From contig CM019824.1 of the NCBI GenBank assembly GCA_009763385.1, positions 109,138,660 to 109,202,659 on the forward strand: DNA of 64,000 nt. The letters run 5' to 3'. Positions 1 through 9,684 of the stretch are shown here, piece after piece (the stretch's first letter is position 1; every line of letters starts with the position of its first letter). The translations under genes were made by a program, and so were the position numbers. Under the pieces are notes generated by a model, which was given only the letters and a program-made list of their open reading frames with translations, made no database searches and had not been told where the DNA came from. This stretch comes from Coix lacryma-jobi var. lacryma-jobi. Lineage: Eukaryota > Streptophyta > Magnoliopsida > Poales > Poaceae.

Positions 1-344
1 GAGGTGAAACTCAAGTAGAGACGTGCCGTGCCGACCGACCGGGAGCGGTGAAGGGCGGACGTGAGGCTTGGACCGACGGACCGGGAAACCTGAGGACCAG
101 CTGTGGTAGCTGGCACATGGCATCGACGAGCGAGAGCACATGGGGATGTGCGGTGCCTCGGCCGAGTCGGGAGGAAGGTGATGGCGTCGTGACACTTGGC
201 GGGAGGCCGAGAAGGAAGGAGAATGCACTGTGCCCGGCGTGGAGGCTGGACATGCATCGGCATCGGTGCTGGTGGTCGGGGTGTGAGAACCACATCCCGT
301 CTACGACGCGGGTTTTGTAGTTGAGCCTCGAAAAACTACCCTCG

Positions 345-523
345 ACGGTTTCCGAGTTTGGGCCTCAAAACTCAGGGTGGCCGGTTTCTGAGTTTGGGCC
401 TCAAAACTCGGCGAGGACAGTTTTCCAGGTTTGGGCCTCAAAACATGGGCTCGCGGGTTTCTGAGTTTGGGCCACAAAACTCAGCCGGAGGACAGGTTTC
501 CCGGTTTCAGCCTCAAAACCGGG
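345..523 (+). repeat. Palindromic repeat field 1 in LTR of element A
   Basis: About four to five units of roughly 40 bases are present, each carrying GAGTTTGGGCCTCAAAACTC or a variant. The GAGTTT and AAACTC arms are inverted around a GGGCC-containing centre. The same field is present in the 3' LTR at about 36338-36520. It lies upstream of the TATA box, so it sits in U3. Confidence 0.85.
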
Positions 524-778
524 GGGAGGTCCAAAAAGGACGGTCCACGCGTGGCGGCGTGGAGAGGCTGGCACGGCGGCGAAGCTATCCACGAGGAAGG
601 CGCGACGATCGACAGGACGACACGTGGCGGCATCCTGAGGCTTGCGTCGAGGCGAAGCTAAGGATGAGGAAGGCGCATGGTCGTCGGATCACGACTTCGT
701 AGAGTTGGACTGGAATACCCCTAGGGTTAGCCTGTTCGCTCTTGTATCTAGGGGTAGAAGGGGACTATTGTATTAGGC

Positions 779-786
779 TATAAATA
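779..786 (+). promoter_or_regulatory. TATA box of Sirevirus A LTR
   Basis: TATAAATA lies in the middle of the LTR. The equivalent in the 3' LTR is at 36765-36772. It is the only good TATA match in the U3/R part of this LTR. Confidence 0.6.
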
Positions 787-1373
787 AGAGAGGCGTCCCT
801 CCTCTCTCCCAATCCTGGCAGCCATTATTTCCTTTGCTCTCTTTCTCTCTAGCCCTCGCTTAGGTTATAATCATTCCTCGCTACCTGTGATCCGCAGAGA
901 CGGCTAATCATACCTCTATGTTCTTGGGATTTTGAGGAAGTGAGACCGTAATCTCACTATTGTCTCGTGGGTTCGAGACACAGTTGAATTCGTGATCGAT
1001 TTGTGTCTTTGCGTTGTGTTCTTCGCGTTTTTGTTTTTGCCCCTCACGATGATTTGCTTCGTTCTCGCTCGTCGTGAGTTGGTTTTCGATTCCATTTGAA
1101 CCAGCTTGTTCTAGATCCTGAGGCGCAACTCTTCACCGAAGGAATTCCTCTCTAACCTCATGAACTAGTAGATCGATCGATTTTTGTCTTCGGATCGTGT
1201 TCTTCCCCTTTTCCCCGAATCTCTTCGATTCATCGATTTGGAGATAGGTCCGAGCCATGATCTCTTAAGAGTAGCTCACTATCCTTCTTGTGACTGCCCT
1301 CACCAAGTTTGAGCCCTAGTGGTTTCGATTTGAGGGAGATCAAGTCGAATCGGTGAACGAACGACACTTTGTC

Positions 1374-1690
1374 AGGGTGACCGGACGCTGCTTGTTCAAT
1401 GACCGGACGCCCCCTGGTGAGTCCGGTCTTTGAACGTCTCGCGACACAATCTGTGAGATTTTTGACCGGACGCTCGGGTCTCGCCTGACCGGATGCATAA
1501 GCGTCACTGTTCATCGGTTTCGCATTGCTGACCGGACGCACGGCGTGTGACCGGACTATGGACTCAGTGTTGACCGGACGCATCTACACAGTGAGTCCGA
1601 TCCAATACAGAGACTTTCAGAATCGGTATTCTACTGACCGGACATGTCCGTTCATCTTGGACCGGACGCACTGCAGAGTCCGGTCAGTGC
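1374..1690 (+). repeat. GACCGGACGC repeat field 2 in LTR of element A
   Basis: About ten copies of (T)GACCGGACGC or one-base variants occur in some 320 bases, a few as the reverse complement (GTCCGGTC). The perfect palindrome CGGACATGTCCG lies near 1638-1650. It lies downstream of the TATA box, so in the transcribed R/U5 part. The 3' LTR has the same field at about 37360-37675 with scattered substitutions. Confidence 0.85.
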
Positions 1691-1944
1691 CTCTCTACAC
1701 GTTCTCGTCCGTGGTTCATTCGTCCGTTGTCGATTTTGGTTTCTGGCTTTTGCGTTGGGTTTCTTGGATTGTGTAGTATCCCGTTGTGCTTCTAGGAAGC
1801 ATCCACCCTACATCTAGGGTCATGGATACTTGCAAACCCGTGTTTTGCTTTTGGGTGACTTTCCGGGACAAGGGTCATCTATTTCACGAGTTGAAATTTG
1901 AGGCTCCCATTCACCCCCCCTGGTCGCCAATTCGGTCCTTCAAT

Positions 1945-1957
1945 TGGTATCAGAGCC
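1945..1957 (+). other. Primer-binding site of Sirevirus A (initiator Met tRNA type)
   Basis: TGGTATCAGAGCC begins two bases after the LTR end. It is the standard plant Copia PBS, complementary to the 3' end of initiator tRNA-Met. Confidence 0.9.
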
Positions 1958-2006
1958 AGTTAAAGGATCTTCTCTACCTTAATCGGTTTCGGATCCTAAG
2001 GGAGAC

Positions 2007-3605
2007 ATGGATCGAGGCAACGACAAGGCTCCCTACTTTGATGGGGCGAACTATCCCTATTGGAAGATTCGGATGCGTGCTTATCTCAGCAGCATCAGTT
2101 CTTCTGTTTGGGAGATATGCGAGAATGCTGAGTACGAGGTCCTTGCGGCTCGTCTGGGTCAGATCCAGATTGACCAGCATGAGGCCAACTCCAAGGCCCG
2201 TAATGAGCTTTTGGCCAACATCTCCCTTCCTGAGTTCGAGCGTGTTTCCGAGCTTCAGACTGCTCGAGAGATCTGGGTGAAGCTTCAGAGCGATCACGAG
2301 GGGACCGTTCAGGTCTAGACCAGACTCTTTGAGACATACAAGAGGGAATACGAGAACTTTGTTCAGTTGGAGGGAGAGACGATTGACGCTATGTTCGCTC
2401 GTTTCCAAACGATTGTGAACAAGATGCGTGCCAATCGGGCCAACCTACCTTATGATGATCATGAGAGGGCTCTCAAGTTACTATATGCCCTGGATCGGAA
2501 GGTATGGGAGGTGAAGGTGTCGACCATCATAGAGTCTCCATCCTATGACACCCTCACCGTGGACGAGCTATTTAGCAAGCTCAAGTCCACCGAGATCGAT
2601 CACTTGACTCAGGCCAAGCTGAAGAACTTATCTTCACATTCCAAAGCTTTGGTCTCAGGCAAGGGTGGATTGACTCTTTCCGCTGACGCTTCACCACCTC
2701 TCTTTGCTTTGTCTTCTTTGTTTTCAGTAACAGAGGAGCAGGTGGAGGCGTTGGACGATGACGAGCTCACCCTCATCATCACCCGGTTCTCGCGGTTTCG
2801 CAACAACCGCTTGAATCGCCGGCGTGGTGGCGCACGTGAGGGCTGCATCGGATGTGGAGATCTAGATCACTTCATCGCGAGCTGTCCCAAGCGTGACAAG
2901 AGCTTCTCCGGCATGAACAGCAACTCCAGGCGCAAGGGCAAGCCGGAGAACAAGGCCGGGAAGAAGAAGAAGAAGAAGGGCAGCTACCGCTGGGAAGACA
3001 TGGAGAAGGCTTTCGATGCCAGTCGGTGGGCCTTCATCGCCTCCATCAGCGACATTGAGAAGAACTCCGATGGTGACTCCAGCAACGATGGGTCCGAGCA
3101 CAAGACTGAAGAACGATTCAACGGACTCTGCTTCTTCGGCAACTCCTCCAAGGGCTTCTGCACCATGGCCTTGGACGAAGAGGGCCACAAGTGTCAGGAC
3201 AAGGACGCCGACACCGACGACGACGACAATGCTTCCGAGGTATCATCTTCTTCTCTAGTCAATTGTCTTACTAGTGAGCGTGATACCCTGGCCGACATAG
3301 TTCTGGCTCAGGATAAGCAACTCAAGCGTGCCATTAGAGAGCGCAACGAGTTTAAGGCTAAGATGGGAGAGATGCTTAAGGAGCTTGAGTTTGCTAGGTC
3401 CGAGGTGAAGGTGATCGATGAGGAGGAGTGTGAGGAGTGCATGATGCACATGACAAACTTCTCCACCCTGCAAACCAAGTATGCCTCTTTGATCGAGGTG
3501 TATGATGAGCTGAAGAGTAGGCTAGACTTGGTGGGTGACTGTCATGAGTGTGCCTCCCTGAAGGAGTTGGAGGAAGTGAAGGCTAGGCCTTCTTTGCTGG
3601 GTGTG
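2007..3605 (+). pseudogene. gag: Sirevirus A gag, one nonsense codon, cut by element B
   Basis: This encodes the Gag capsid/nucleocapsid protein of a Copia retrotransposon. The frame opens at ATG 2007 with the typical N-terminus (PYFDGANYPYWKIRM). It has one in-frame TAG at 2316-2318, where related proteins have a lysine, then stays open from 2319. A retrotransposon gag domain follows, then a zinc knuckle CIGCGDLDHFIASC (CX2CX4HX4C) near 2850-2892, a basic lysine run, an acidic tract and a coiled-coil C-terminal region rich in ELEEVK-type repeats. Gag homology stops near 3606, at the LTR of element B. The rest of gag and all of pol are missing from A. The remaining non-coding 3' part resumes at about 35212-35270. 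Confidence 0.88.
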
Positions 3606-4983
3606 TGCGTTGACGCTCACTAATGCTCATAATTAACCATCAACTATTGCATGAAATGACACTAAATGAATCACAAAGCATAGTTGTAGGGTTTGAAACT
3701 AACAAGTTCCACGAGTTTTGGTGCTCTCACTTGTTTTGTAGGACATTCATGTTTTTACCATATAAAAGTATATCAAGTGATGTATTGGAGTGCACCATTG
3801 CAAAGAGCTCATCGAGACGATCGAAACGGACATATCATTTGCTATATTCGGAGTCCTAGATGAAAAGATATTAATTTCGCAACGAAACCTGCAAAAGAAG
3901 GATCTAGAATACACCAGAAGACACCACGAGGCGGCCCGCCACAGGGGCCCAATAGGCCAGACCGACCGGTGGGGCCCACCGGCCGACCAGTCGGCCACGG
4001 AGGCCATTTTGCCTCCGCCTTCTGGAACCTTCTTCCACCGCCTCCTTGGATGCATCTCCACCGTCCCTGAAGTCAGTTTGATCCAACGGAGCGTTGTAAA
4101 CGTGACACGGATCGATGACATAGCGATTCCTAGCCCCCTACTCCACCTCGGGCTATATAAGCAGGCCAGGAGGTGCCCCAAGAAGGCCATCTCCATCTTC
4201 ATTATTCATCTCCACATCAGAAACTAGGGTTTCAATTAGAACTAGAGGTCCCTCTAGATGAATCTCTTCTAGTTCATCTAGAATTAGATCTAGTTCTAGT
4301 TCTAGTTCTAGTTGTCTAGTTCATCTAGTTGTAATTAGAGATTAGAGAGAGGAGAAGGAGAGAGATGAGGAGGAATCGGAGCTGTCGGATCTTCCTCGAC
4401 ATTGTATTGGTGCAGCATCTAGTTCATCTTCAAGTAATCTCCAGGTTCTTCATTTACTATTTCCAAGTATTATATTTAATTTTAGTTCTTGCTTTATTTC
4501 ATTTACTAGATCTCCGCTCGTATCGAGTGCTCTAATTATTGTACGTAATTAGAGTAGTAGACGTTAGTGTAGACATGGTGTCTAAACTAGGGTTTACCTG
4601 AGTTTCCACCCAGCCCCACGGATAGTTGTGGTAGCCCCAGGTGGTGACAGCCCTGACGGCCGACGTAGTCCACCACGTTCGGGTTGGTGTTTGTAGGACC
4701 GTAGTCAGAGCTTCCTAGCCCCTTTCTCATCCTTTCCTGTCGCTAGTGTTCTGATGTCCCGAAGTAAGTAAAGTTGAGTAAGCCTTTAATTAGATAGACC
4801 TGCTTAGAAAACCCTAAATCTCTCTCTACCCACATTATCATTCTTTTTCTTGGACGTTCTTGATTCTTCTAGTATACTTCACGTTCCTCGTGGAAATCGA
4901 TACCCTGGAATACTCTTGGGTGAAAGCTACATCGGTATCCATGCGCTTGCGGATTTTTCTGTGTGCGTTTAAAATACCCAACA
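3606..4983 (+). mobile_element. Gypsy element B, 5' LTR
   Basis: The right end is clear: ...ACCCAACA at 4983, seven bases before a tRNA-Asp-type PBS. The left end is approximate (3595-3610), because the first bases resemble the host gag. A TATATAA box lies at 4154-4160, and a field of CTAGTTC/CTAGATC repeats at 4250-4330. The LTR shares blocks with the LTRs of element E (for example CCACGAGTTTTGGTG and the GACCGGTGGGGCCCACC region), so B and E belong to one family. No matching 3' LTR of B was found. Confidence 0.8.
4154..4160 (+). promoter_or_regulatory. TATA box of element B LTR
   Basis: TATATAA sits in a GC-rich context (GGGCTATATAAGCAGG). The same box in the opposite orientation is in the LTRs of element E, at 54884-54890 and near 61000-61005. 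Confidence 0.6.
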
Positions 4984-4990
4984 AGCTTTC

Positions 4991-5008
4991 TGGCGCCATT
5001 GCCAGGGA
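4991..5008 (+). other. Primer-binding site of element B (tRNA-Asp type)
   Basis: TGGCGCCATTGCCAGGGA differs from the usual grass Gypsy PBS for tRNA-Asp at two positions. It starts seven bases after the LTR. Confidence 0.8.
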
Positions 5009-5111
5009 CCGGTAGCTGTGCTAGTTTCAAACCAAGTCGTCTGTGTTTCGTTTCTTTTACCACCTTTTTCTCTTACCACCACCTTTACCTCACCACCACA
5101 GTTCTTACCAC

Positions 5112-5155
5112 ATGAATTCAACTCCTATCTCTAAATACTCCGCTCCAAAGGGCGA
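5112..5155 (+). pseudogene. gag: Element B gag, part 1 (start codon to solo LTR C)
   Basis: ATG at 5112 opens a frame interrupted after 5155 by solo LTR C. The frame continues correctly after the duplicated target (GGCGA) at 19359, which supports C being a clean insertion in gag. Confidence 0.7.
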
Positions 5156-6001
5156 TGTAACACCTCTGGTGTTTAACTGTAATTAACCTGACATGTCATC
5201 ATCATTAGTCATTAATCATCCTTGCCTTGCATTTATGTTTGCTTAGTACTTGTGTAGCAATCTCTTTTCAAAAACCCTAAAAGCCCAAATCTTCCTATAA
5301 GGGCAAAAATGGTAATTTCACCTCTGTGCCTAGCTTTGTGTAATTCTTGTTCAGTTGGATGTCTTGAAGTTTTGTTGTGTTGACCAAAGTTCAAAAATCA
5401 AAATCAGATTTCAAATCCCTTTGCAAAACCCTGATTTCCAAACCCTGGATTTTATCCCTCTTTTTGTAATTCAAAAATTATTCAAAATTTGAGGTTGGTC
5501 CAAAAAGCAAAGTTGTAGATCTGGCCAAGAGAAACAACTTTGGTATTTACAAATTTTCAAGTTTCTGTACAAAGTTTGAAGTAAATCCAAATTCATTCAA
5601 ATTCCAGTTTTTGTCCCCTTTTCAGTTTTCAAAATTTATTTAAAACTATTGGGATTCAGAAAAAGGGTAAATTAGCAAAGTTGTAGGTTTTGATAAAAGG
5701 AACAACTTTCATATTTGCAGATTTCCAACTTTCAATGTAAAATCAAAAGTAATTTTGAAATTTTTCAAATCCTAAAAGTGTCCCCTTTTCTGATTTCGTA
5801 TTTAATTCAAAAACTGTTTGGAATTTGAAAATATTCTTTTTGACAAAGTTGTATATCTCTTTTTTCTGAACAACTTTGGTGTTTTGAGTTTTTGCTGCTC
5901 AGTTCAAGTTTTGGAAGTAATTTGCGAAATACAGAAAGTCAAACCCTAGACCTAGCCCTGTTCAACCCCTACCTCTAGCCGGCACAGAGCAGGAGGGGGC
6001 C
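5156..6001 (+). mobile_element. Solo LTR C, left part (Tekay-like, split by element D)
   Basis: It starts TGTAACACC directly after GGCGA (5151-5155). The other end of C (...CGTCACA, 19353) is followed by the same GGCGA (19354-19358), so C carries a 5-base TSD. Between 5500 and 5890 there are three degenerate units of about 165 bases, each with AAAGTTGTA and AACAACTTT as near-inverted words. No gag-pol frame belongs to C, so I read it as a solo LTR of about 4.1 kb left by LTR-LTR recombination. The Tekay chromovirus label rests on LTR length and style only. Confidence 0.8.
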
Positions 6002-6029
6002 TGTTGGGTTCGCGGGCTCACACCTTTGG

Positions 6030-8003
6030 GTGGAGGGGTCAGAGTTTGATGGGGAACTTGACTCTGCGCGGTCCCGGGGAAAAAAACCGTTTGGCGAGGC
6101 TAGCCGGTCGAGCCTTCCGGAATATGCCAGGAAGCTTGGGATTTCTGATCCGGCCACTGCGCTGTTCACCAGTCCGGACCTTCGGGATTGCCACTTGCAG
6201 TGTAGCCCGGAGGAAAGGCGTTTTTTGGGCCGGATCTTCGGCCGCATTTGTGTGCCGGAGGCGGAGGTTCTTCTTGCAGATCAAGCGGTTGGCGATACCT
6301 TCGATGATGTTGACGTCAAGTTGGCGGAGCTGATGCTTTTGAACCGCTCAGCGAGGCGGAAGGTTGGCTCCGACATGGAGTTTATGAGGAACCATATGAC
6401 TGAACTTGAGAAGGAGAACGGCAAACTGGCGCGGAGCCTAGCGGGCAAGGAAAATGAAATGAGAATTGCTTCGGAGAAGGCTGCGAAGGCTCGAGAGGAG
6501 GCGGTTGAGCTGGCAAGGCGTAATGCTGATCTGATTGCCGCGGGAAAGGAGAAGGACAAAGCTTTAGCCGAGGCCGAGGGTCGGCTGGTTGATTTGAAGA
6601 ACTCTTGGCGGGCGAGCATGGAGAACGTCAAACGTAAACTTGATTGTTGTCTGACCGAGGCTGGGGGTTCAGCCGGAGAGCCGTTGCCTGCGGTTGATGC
6701 AGAGGCCTTCGAGGGCTGGCTGGGCAACGAGCTTGATGTGTTTAGCTCGCTAGTCTCCAATGCAGCCGATTTTGGTGGCTACGCCGGGGCCTTGGCAATG
6801 GCGAGCACGCTTCGACTGGCGGATTGTGATCATCTTCGCAAGGTCAAAAGGCCGAGCCATGTCTTTCCGACGGTTGAAGAGGTTCGCCAGATGAAGGTTG
6901 ATGACGCAGATGTCCGGAACTGTGCGATGCGTTTGCTTCGCAAGTTTTGGATCTCCGGAGGTGGCCGGGCTCTCGCCTTCGAAGAAGCTGCCGAGGCTAC
7001 GCGCCAGGTTCGCTCCTTTGTTTAAGTTTTTTGGTCTGTGTTGGTTTCGTTTTAGAGGGGTTGTTTGTTGATTTTGGCGAGGTTTGTCCTTTATTTTGCT
7101 TGTAGGCTCGACGAGATGCAATGCCCTCACCGCCTGCGGAAGATGCAGCGAGGGGTGACCCTGAAGCCGCCCCTGAGCCAGGCTGTGCGGGGGTTACGCT
7201 CGCCGAGATCGAGGCGTTGACCGGGAGCGGGCCGATCGCGGAAGGAGATGCTGCGAAAGAACCCACGGCGGAGGAGGCGTCGGCTGGGACCTCGACTGCC
7301 ACCGCTGGCGAGGGTGTGGACATCAATCGGGGGGAAGCTGGGCAGGTGTGATGCCTGGGTTTGTTGGGGCGAGGGAGGCCTTTTTGTAGATACTATGGTT
7401 GTTTGTAAAGACTTGGCGAGGCTGAGACATCTCGTATTTTTGTGCAACATGCAGGTTCCTGACGGAACCGTGCTAGACGTGTTCGACGTGACCCCGCTGA
7501 TGTTGAACTATCAAGATGTTTTTATAACTGGTGAATCATGGGCTCGCGCTAGATTTAAATATCCTTCGCTTTCCTTTGAACGTTTTTGGTGGTCGAAGGT
7601 GCGGAGATATGATTTAAAGAATAGTAGGTCGAGTCGATTTTGGCGCGAGACAGACTATACAGACCGCCAAGCCGATCGTTATTTGTTTGGGTCTTCGTCG
7701 ACTTCGCAAGCTGTCGGTGATGATGATATTGACGAGAACACGGCTTTGGAATATTTGTTCGGTCGAAGGGAGCTTGAAATTGGTTCGGATGGGGCGCTTG
7801 TGATCCCGAAGGAGGAACCTTCGGAAGCTGTGACGAGGCATAGGTACATGTATAGGGCGAGGGTTTTGCCCGGGGAGCTGCCAATTGTCCCTGCAGCTCC
7901 TTTGTTGTGGGGACCCCTGGTTCCAGTGGAGGAGGGGGCTGAGATGGAGGCCGAAGGTTTGGATGATTTGGAGTTAATTGAGGGGAGCGGTGGCCCCTTG
8001 TAA
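6030..8003 (+). CDS. Antisense three-exon extra ORF of Tat element D (5' truncated)
   Basis: The gene reads opposite to gag-pol, at the 3' end of D. Exon 1 is 6030-7007, exon 2 is 7106-7345 and exon 3 is 7455-8003 (stop TAA). Both introns have GT...AG ends (GTTCGC...TTGTAG and GTGTGA...ATGCAG). Both fall after a CAG codon in phase 0, and both contain stops, so splicing is needed. The joined frame is about 587 codons. Exon 1 encodes a globular N-part (about 110 residues), then a charged coiled coil (LEKENGKLARSLAGKENE and on). Exon 2 is Pro/Ala/Glu-rich and exon 3 ends acidic (EEGAEMEAEG). No in-frame ATG exists before about 6327, and the frame is open to the element edge, so the true start was probably lost with the 3' LTR. 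Antisense extra ORFs are known in Tat elements (Grande/Retand types); the function is unknown. Confidence 0.72.
7008..7105 (+). other. Intron 1 of the antisense gene of D
   Basis: The donor is CAG|GTTCGC and the acceptor TTGCTTGTAG|GC, 98 bases, T-rich, with an in-frame stop at 7023. Phase 0. Confidence 0.65.
7346..7454 (+). other. Intron 2 of the antisense gene of D
   Basis: The donor is CAG|GTGTGA and the acceptor AACATGCAG|GT, 109 bases. An in-frame TGA comes immediately after the donor. Phase 0. Confidence 0.65.
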
Positions 8004-8073
8004 AGATTTTTTATTTTGGGATATGTTTGTTGTTGTAACATTGTTTTGTAACGGTATGAGAAAAGCGTATGGG

Positions 8074-8698
8074 TTTTAGCGAGGCTCGCGCACTTGCTTG
8101 TGTACGCTTGTTTTGAAAAACAGCGACGCCCCCTTTTTCTTTTAGCGAGGCTCGCGCACTTGCTCGTGTACGCTTGTTTTGAAAAAACAGCGACGTCCCC
8201 TTTTCCTTTTAGCGAGGCTCGCGCACTTGCTCGTGTACGCTTGTTTTGAAAAAACAGCGACGCCCCCTTTTTCTTTTAGCGAGGCTCGCGCACTTGCTCG
8301 TGTACGCTTGTTTTGAAAAAACAGCGACGCCCCCTTTTTCTTTTAGCGAGGCTCGCGCACTTGCTCGTGTACGCTTGTTTTGAAAAAACAGCGACGCCCC
8401 CTTTTTCTTTTAGCGAGGCTCGCGCACTTGCTCGTGTACGCTTGTTTTGAAAAAACAGCGACGCCCCCTTTTTCTTTTAGCGAGGCTCGCGCACTTGCTC
8501 GTGTACGCTTGTTTTGAAAAAACAGCGACGCCCCCTTTTTCTTTTAGCGAGGCTCGCGCACTTGCTCGTGTACGCTTGTTTTGAAAAAACAGCGACGCCC
8601 CCTTTTTCTTTTAGCGAGGCTCGCGCACTTGCTCGTGTACGCTTGTTTTGAAAAAACAGCGACGCCCCCTTTTTCTTTTAGCGAGGCTCGCGCACTTC
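8074..8698. repeat. 67-base tandem array in element D (about 9.3 copies)
   Basis: The unit begins TTTTAGCGAGGCTCGCGCAC and includes a GAAAAAAC run. The copies are almost identical; the first is one base shorter. The array starts 70 bases after the stop of the antisense gene. It lies in the 3' untranslated part of D. Its short reading frames are repeat artefacts. Confidence 0.95.
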
Positions 8699-8717
8699 TT
8701 TTTGATCGCGTTGATGC

Positions 8718-8914
8718 GCCGAGGCCTGGCTTGGAGGGCTCGGGCGGGACGGAGAAAGTGGGGCCCGCGCCGAGGCCTGGCTTGGAGGGCTCGGGCGAGA
8801 CGGAGAAAGTGGGGCCCGCGCCGAGGCCTGGCTTGGAGGGCTCGGGCGAGACGGAGAAAGTGGGGCCCGCGCCGAGGCCTGGCTTGGAGGGCTCGGGCGA
8901 GACGGAGAAAGTGG
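8718..8914. repeat. 51-base tandem array in element D (about 4 copies)
   Basis: The unit begins GCCGAGGCCTGGCTTGGAGG. Because 51 is a multiple of three, it stays open in several frames, but nothing suggests it is translated. It directly follows the 67-base array. Confidence 0.95.
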
Positions 8915-8917
8915 CGG

Positions 8918-9400
8918 GGTGCTCGACTTTCCTCCCCTTATCATAGGCGGAGGTGAGTTTGCTTTTGCGAGCCCCTGTCGTTTGTGCCAGGGTGCTCGAC
9001 TTTCCTCCCCTTATCTTAGGCGGAGGTGAGTTTGCTTTTGCGAGCCCCTGTCGATTGTGCCAGGGTGCTCGACTTTCCTCCCCTTAACTTAGGCGGAGGT
9101 GGGATTGCTTTTGCGAGCCCCTGTCGTTTGTGCCAGGGTGCTCGACTTTCCTCCCCTTATCTTAGGCGGAGGTGGGATTGCTTTTGCGAGCCCCTGTCGT
9201 TTGTGCCAGGGTGCTCGACTTTCCTCCCCTTATCTTAGGCGGAGGTGAGTTTGCTTTTGCGAGCCCCTGTCGTTGTGCCAGGGTGCTCGACTTTCCTCCC
9301 CTTAACTTAGGCGGAGGTGGGATTGCTTTTGCGAGCCCCTGTCGTTTGTGCCAGGGTGCTCGACTTTCCTCCCCTTATCTTAGGCGGAGGTGAAGTTTGC
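8918..9400. repeat. 73-base tandem array in element D (about 6.6 copies)
   Basis: The unit includes GGTGCTCGACTTTCCTCCCC and TTTGCGAGCCCCTGTCG, with 72-73 base spacing and a few substitutions. It is the third array in a row and ends about 285 bases before the gag-pol stop codon. Confidence 0.95.
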
Positions 9401-9684
9401 TTTGAAAAGGAAAGGAATGTTTTTCGAAGCAATCTTAGCGGGCTTCCATCGAATGTAGCGCTCTTGAAAGAGATCCGCTTTTTCGATGTTTGGGCGTAGA
9501 GGGTTAGAGATTTTACTTTTTTGGGGGTTGTAGCCTGTATTAATGCTTTGGATGCTGCCTCGTTAAAAAACCTTACGCCCCTTCGTAAGGAAAAAGAGTG
9601 CAGCTCCTGTTTTTGTTGAATACATGAGTAGATAACGTGAAAAGTATCAAAAATTACATAATGCGAGGGCTCGCTAAGGCTCCG

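Larger units (their letters stand above)
1..1942 (+). mobile_element. Sirevirus A, 5' LTR (left end outside window)
   Basis: This stretch is a near-identical direct repeat of 35990-37926, so the window opens about 151 bases inside the LTR. It ends in ...CCTTCA directly before a Met-type primer-binding site. A TATA box (TATAAATA) lies at 779-786 and marks the start of the transcribed part. Two internal repeat fields are present: imperfect palindromes around 345-523 and GACCGGACGC units at 1374-1690. The length (2088 bases in the 3' copy), the PBS and the gag that follows fit the Sirevirus (Copia) lineage. The LTR assignment is certain from the repeat; the lineage is an inference from gag and LTR style. 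Confidence 0.95.

Noticed and set aside
6002..6660. A 3' LTR of element D at the left end
   Set aside because: After TGTTGGG the sequence does not match 15434-16075 at all; it is coding-like and continues into the antisense gene.
8581..8956. Open frames of about 100-120 codons over the tandem arrays
   Set aside because: They exist only because the 51-base unit is a multiple of three and lacks stops; several frames and both strands are open alike.
8074..9400. Regular repeats that might be read as a CRISPR array
   Set aside because: The units are head-to-tail tandem copies with no unique spacers, and they lie inside a plant retrotransposon.
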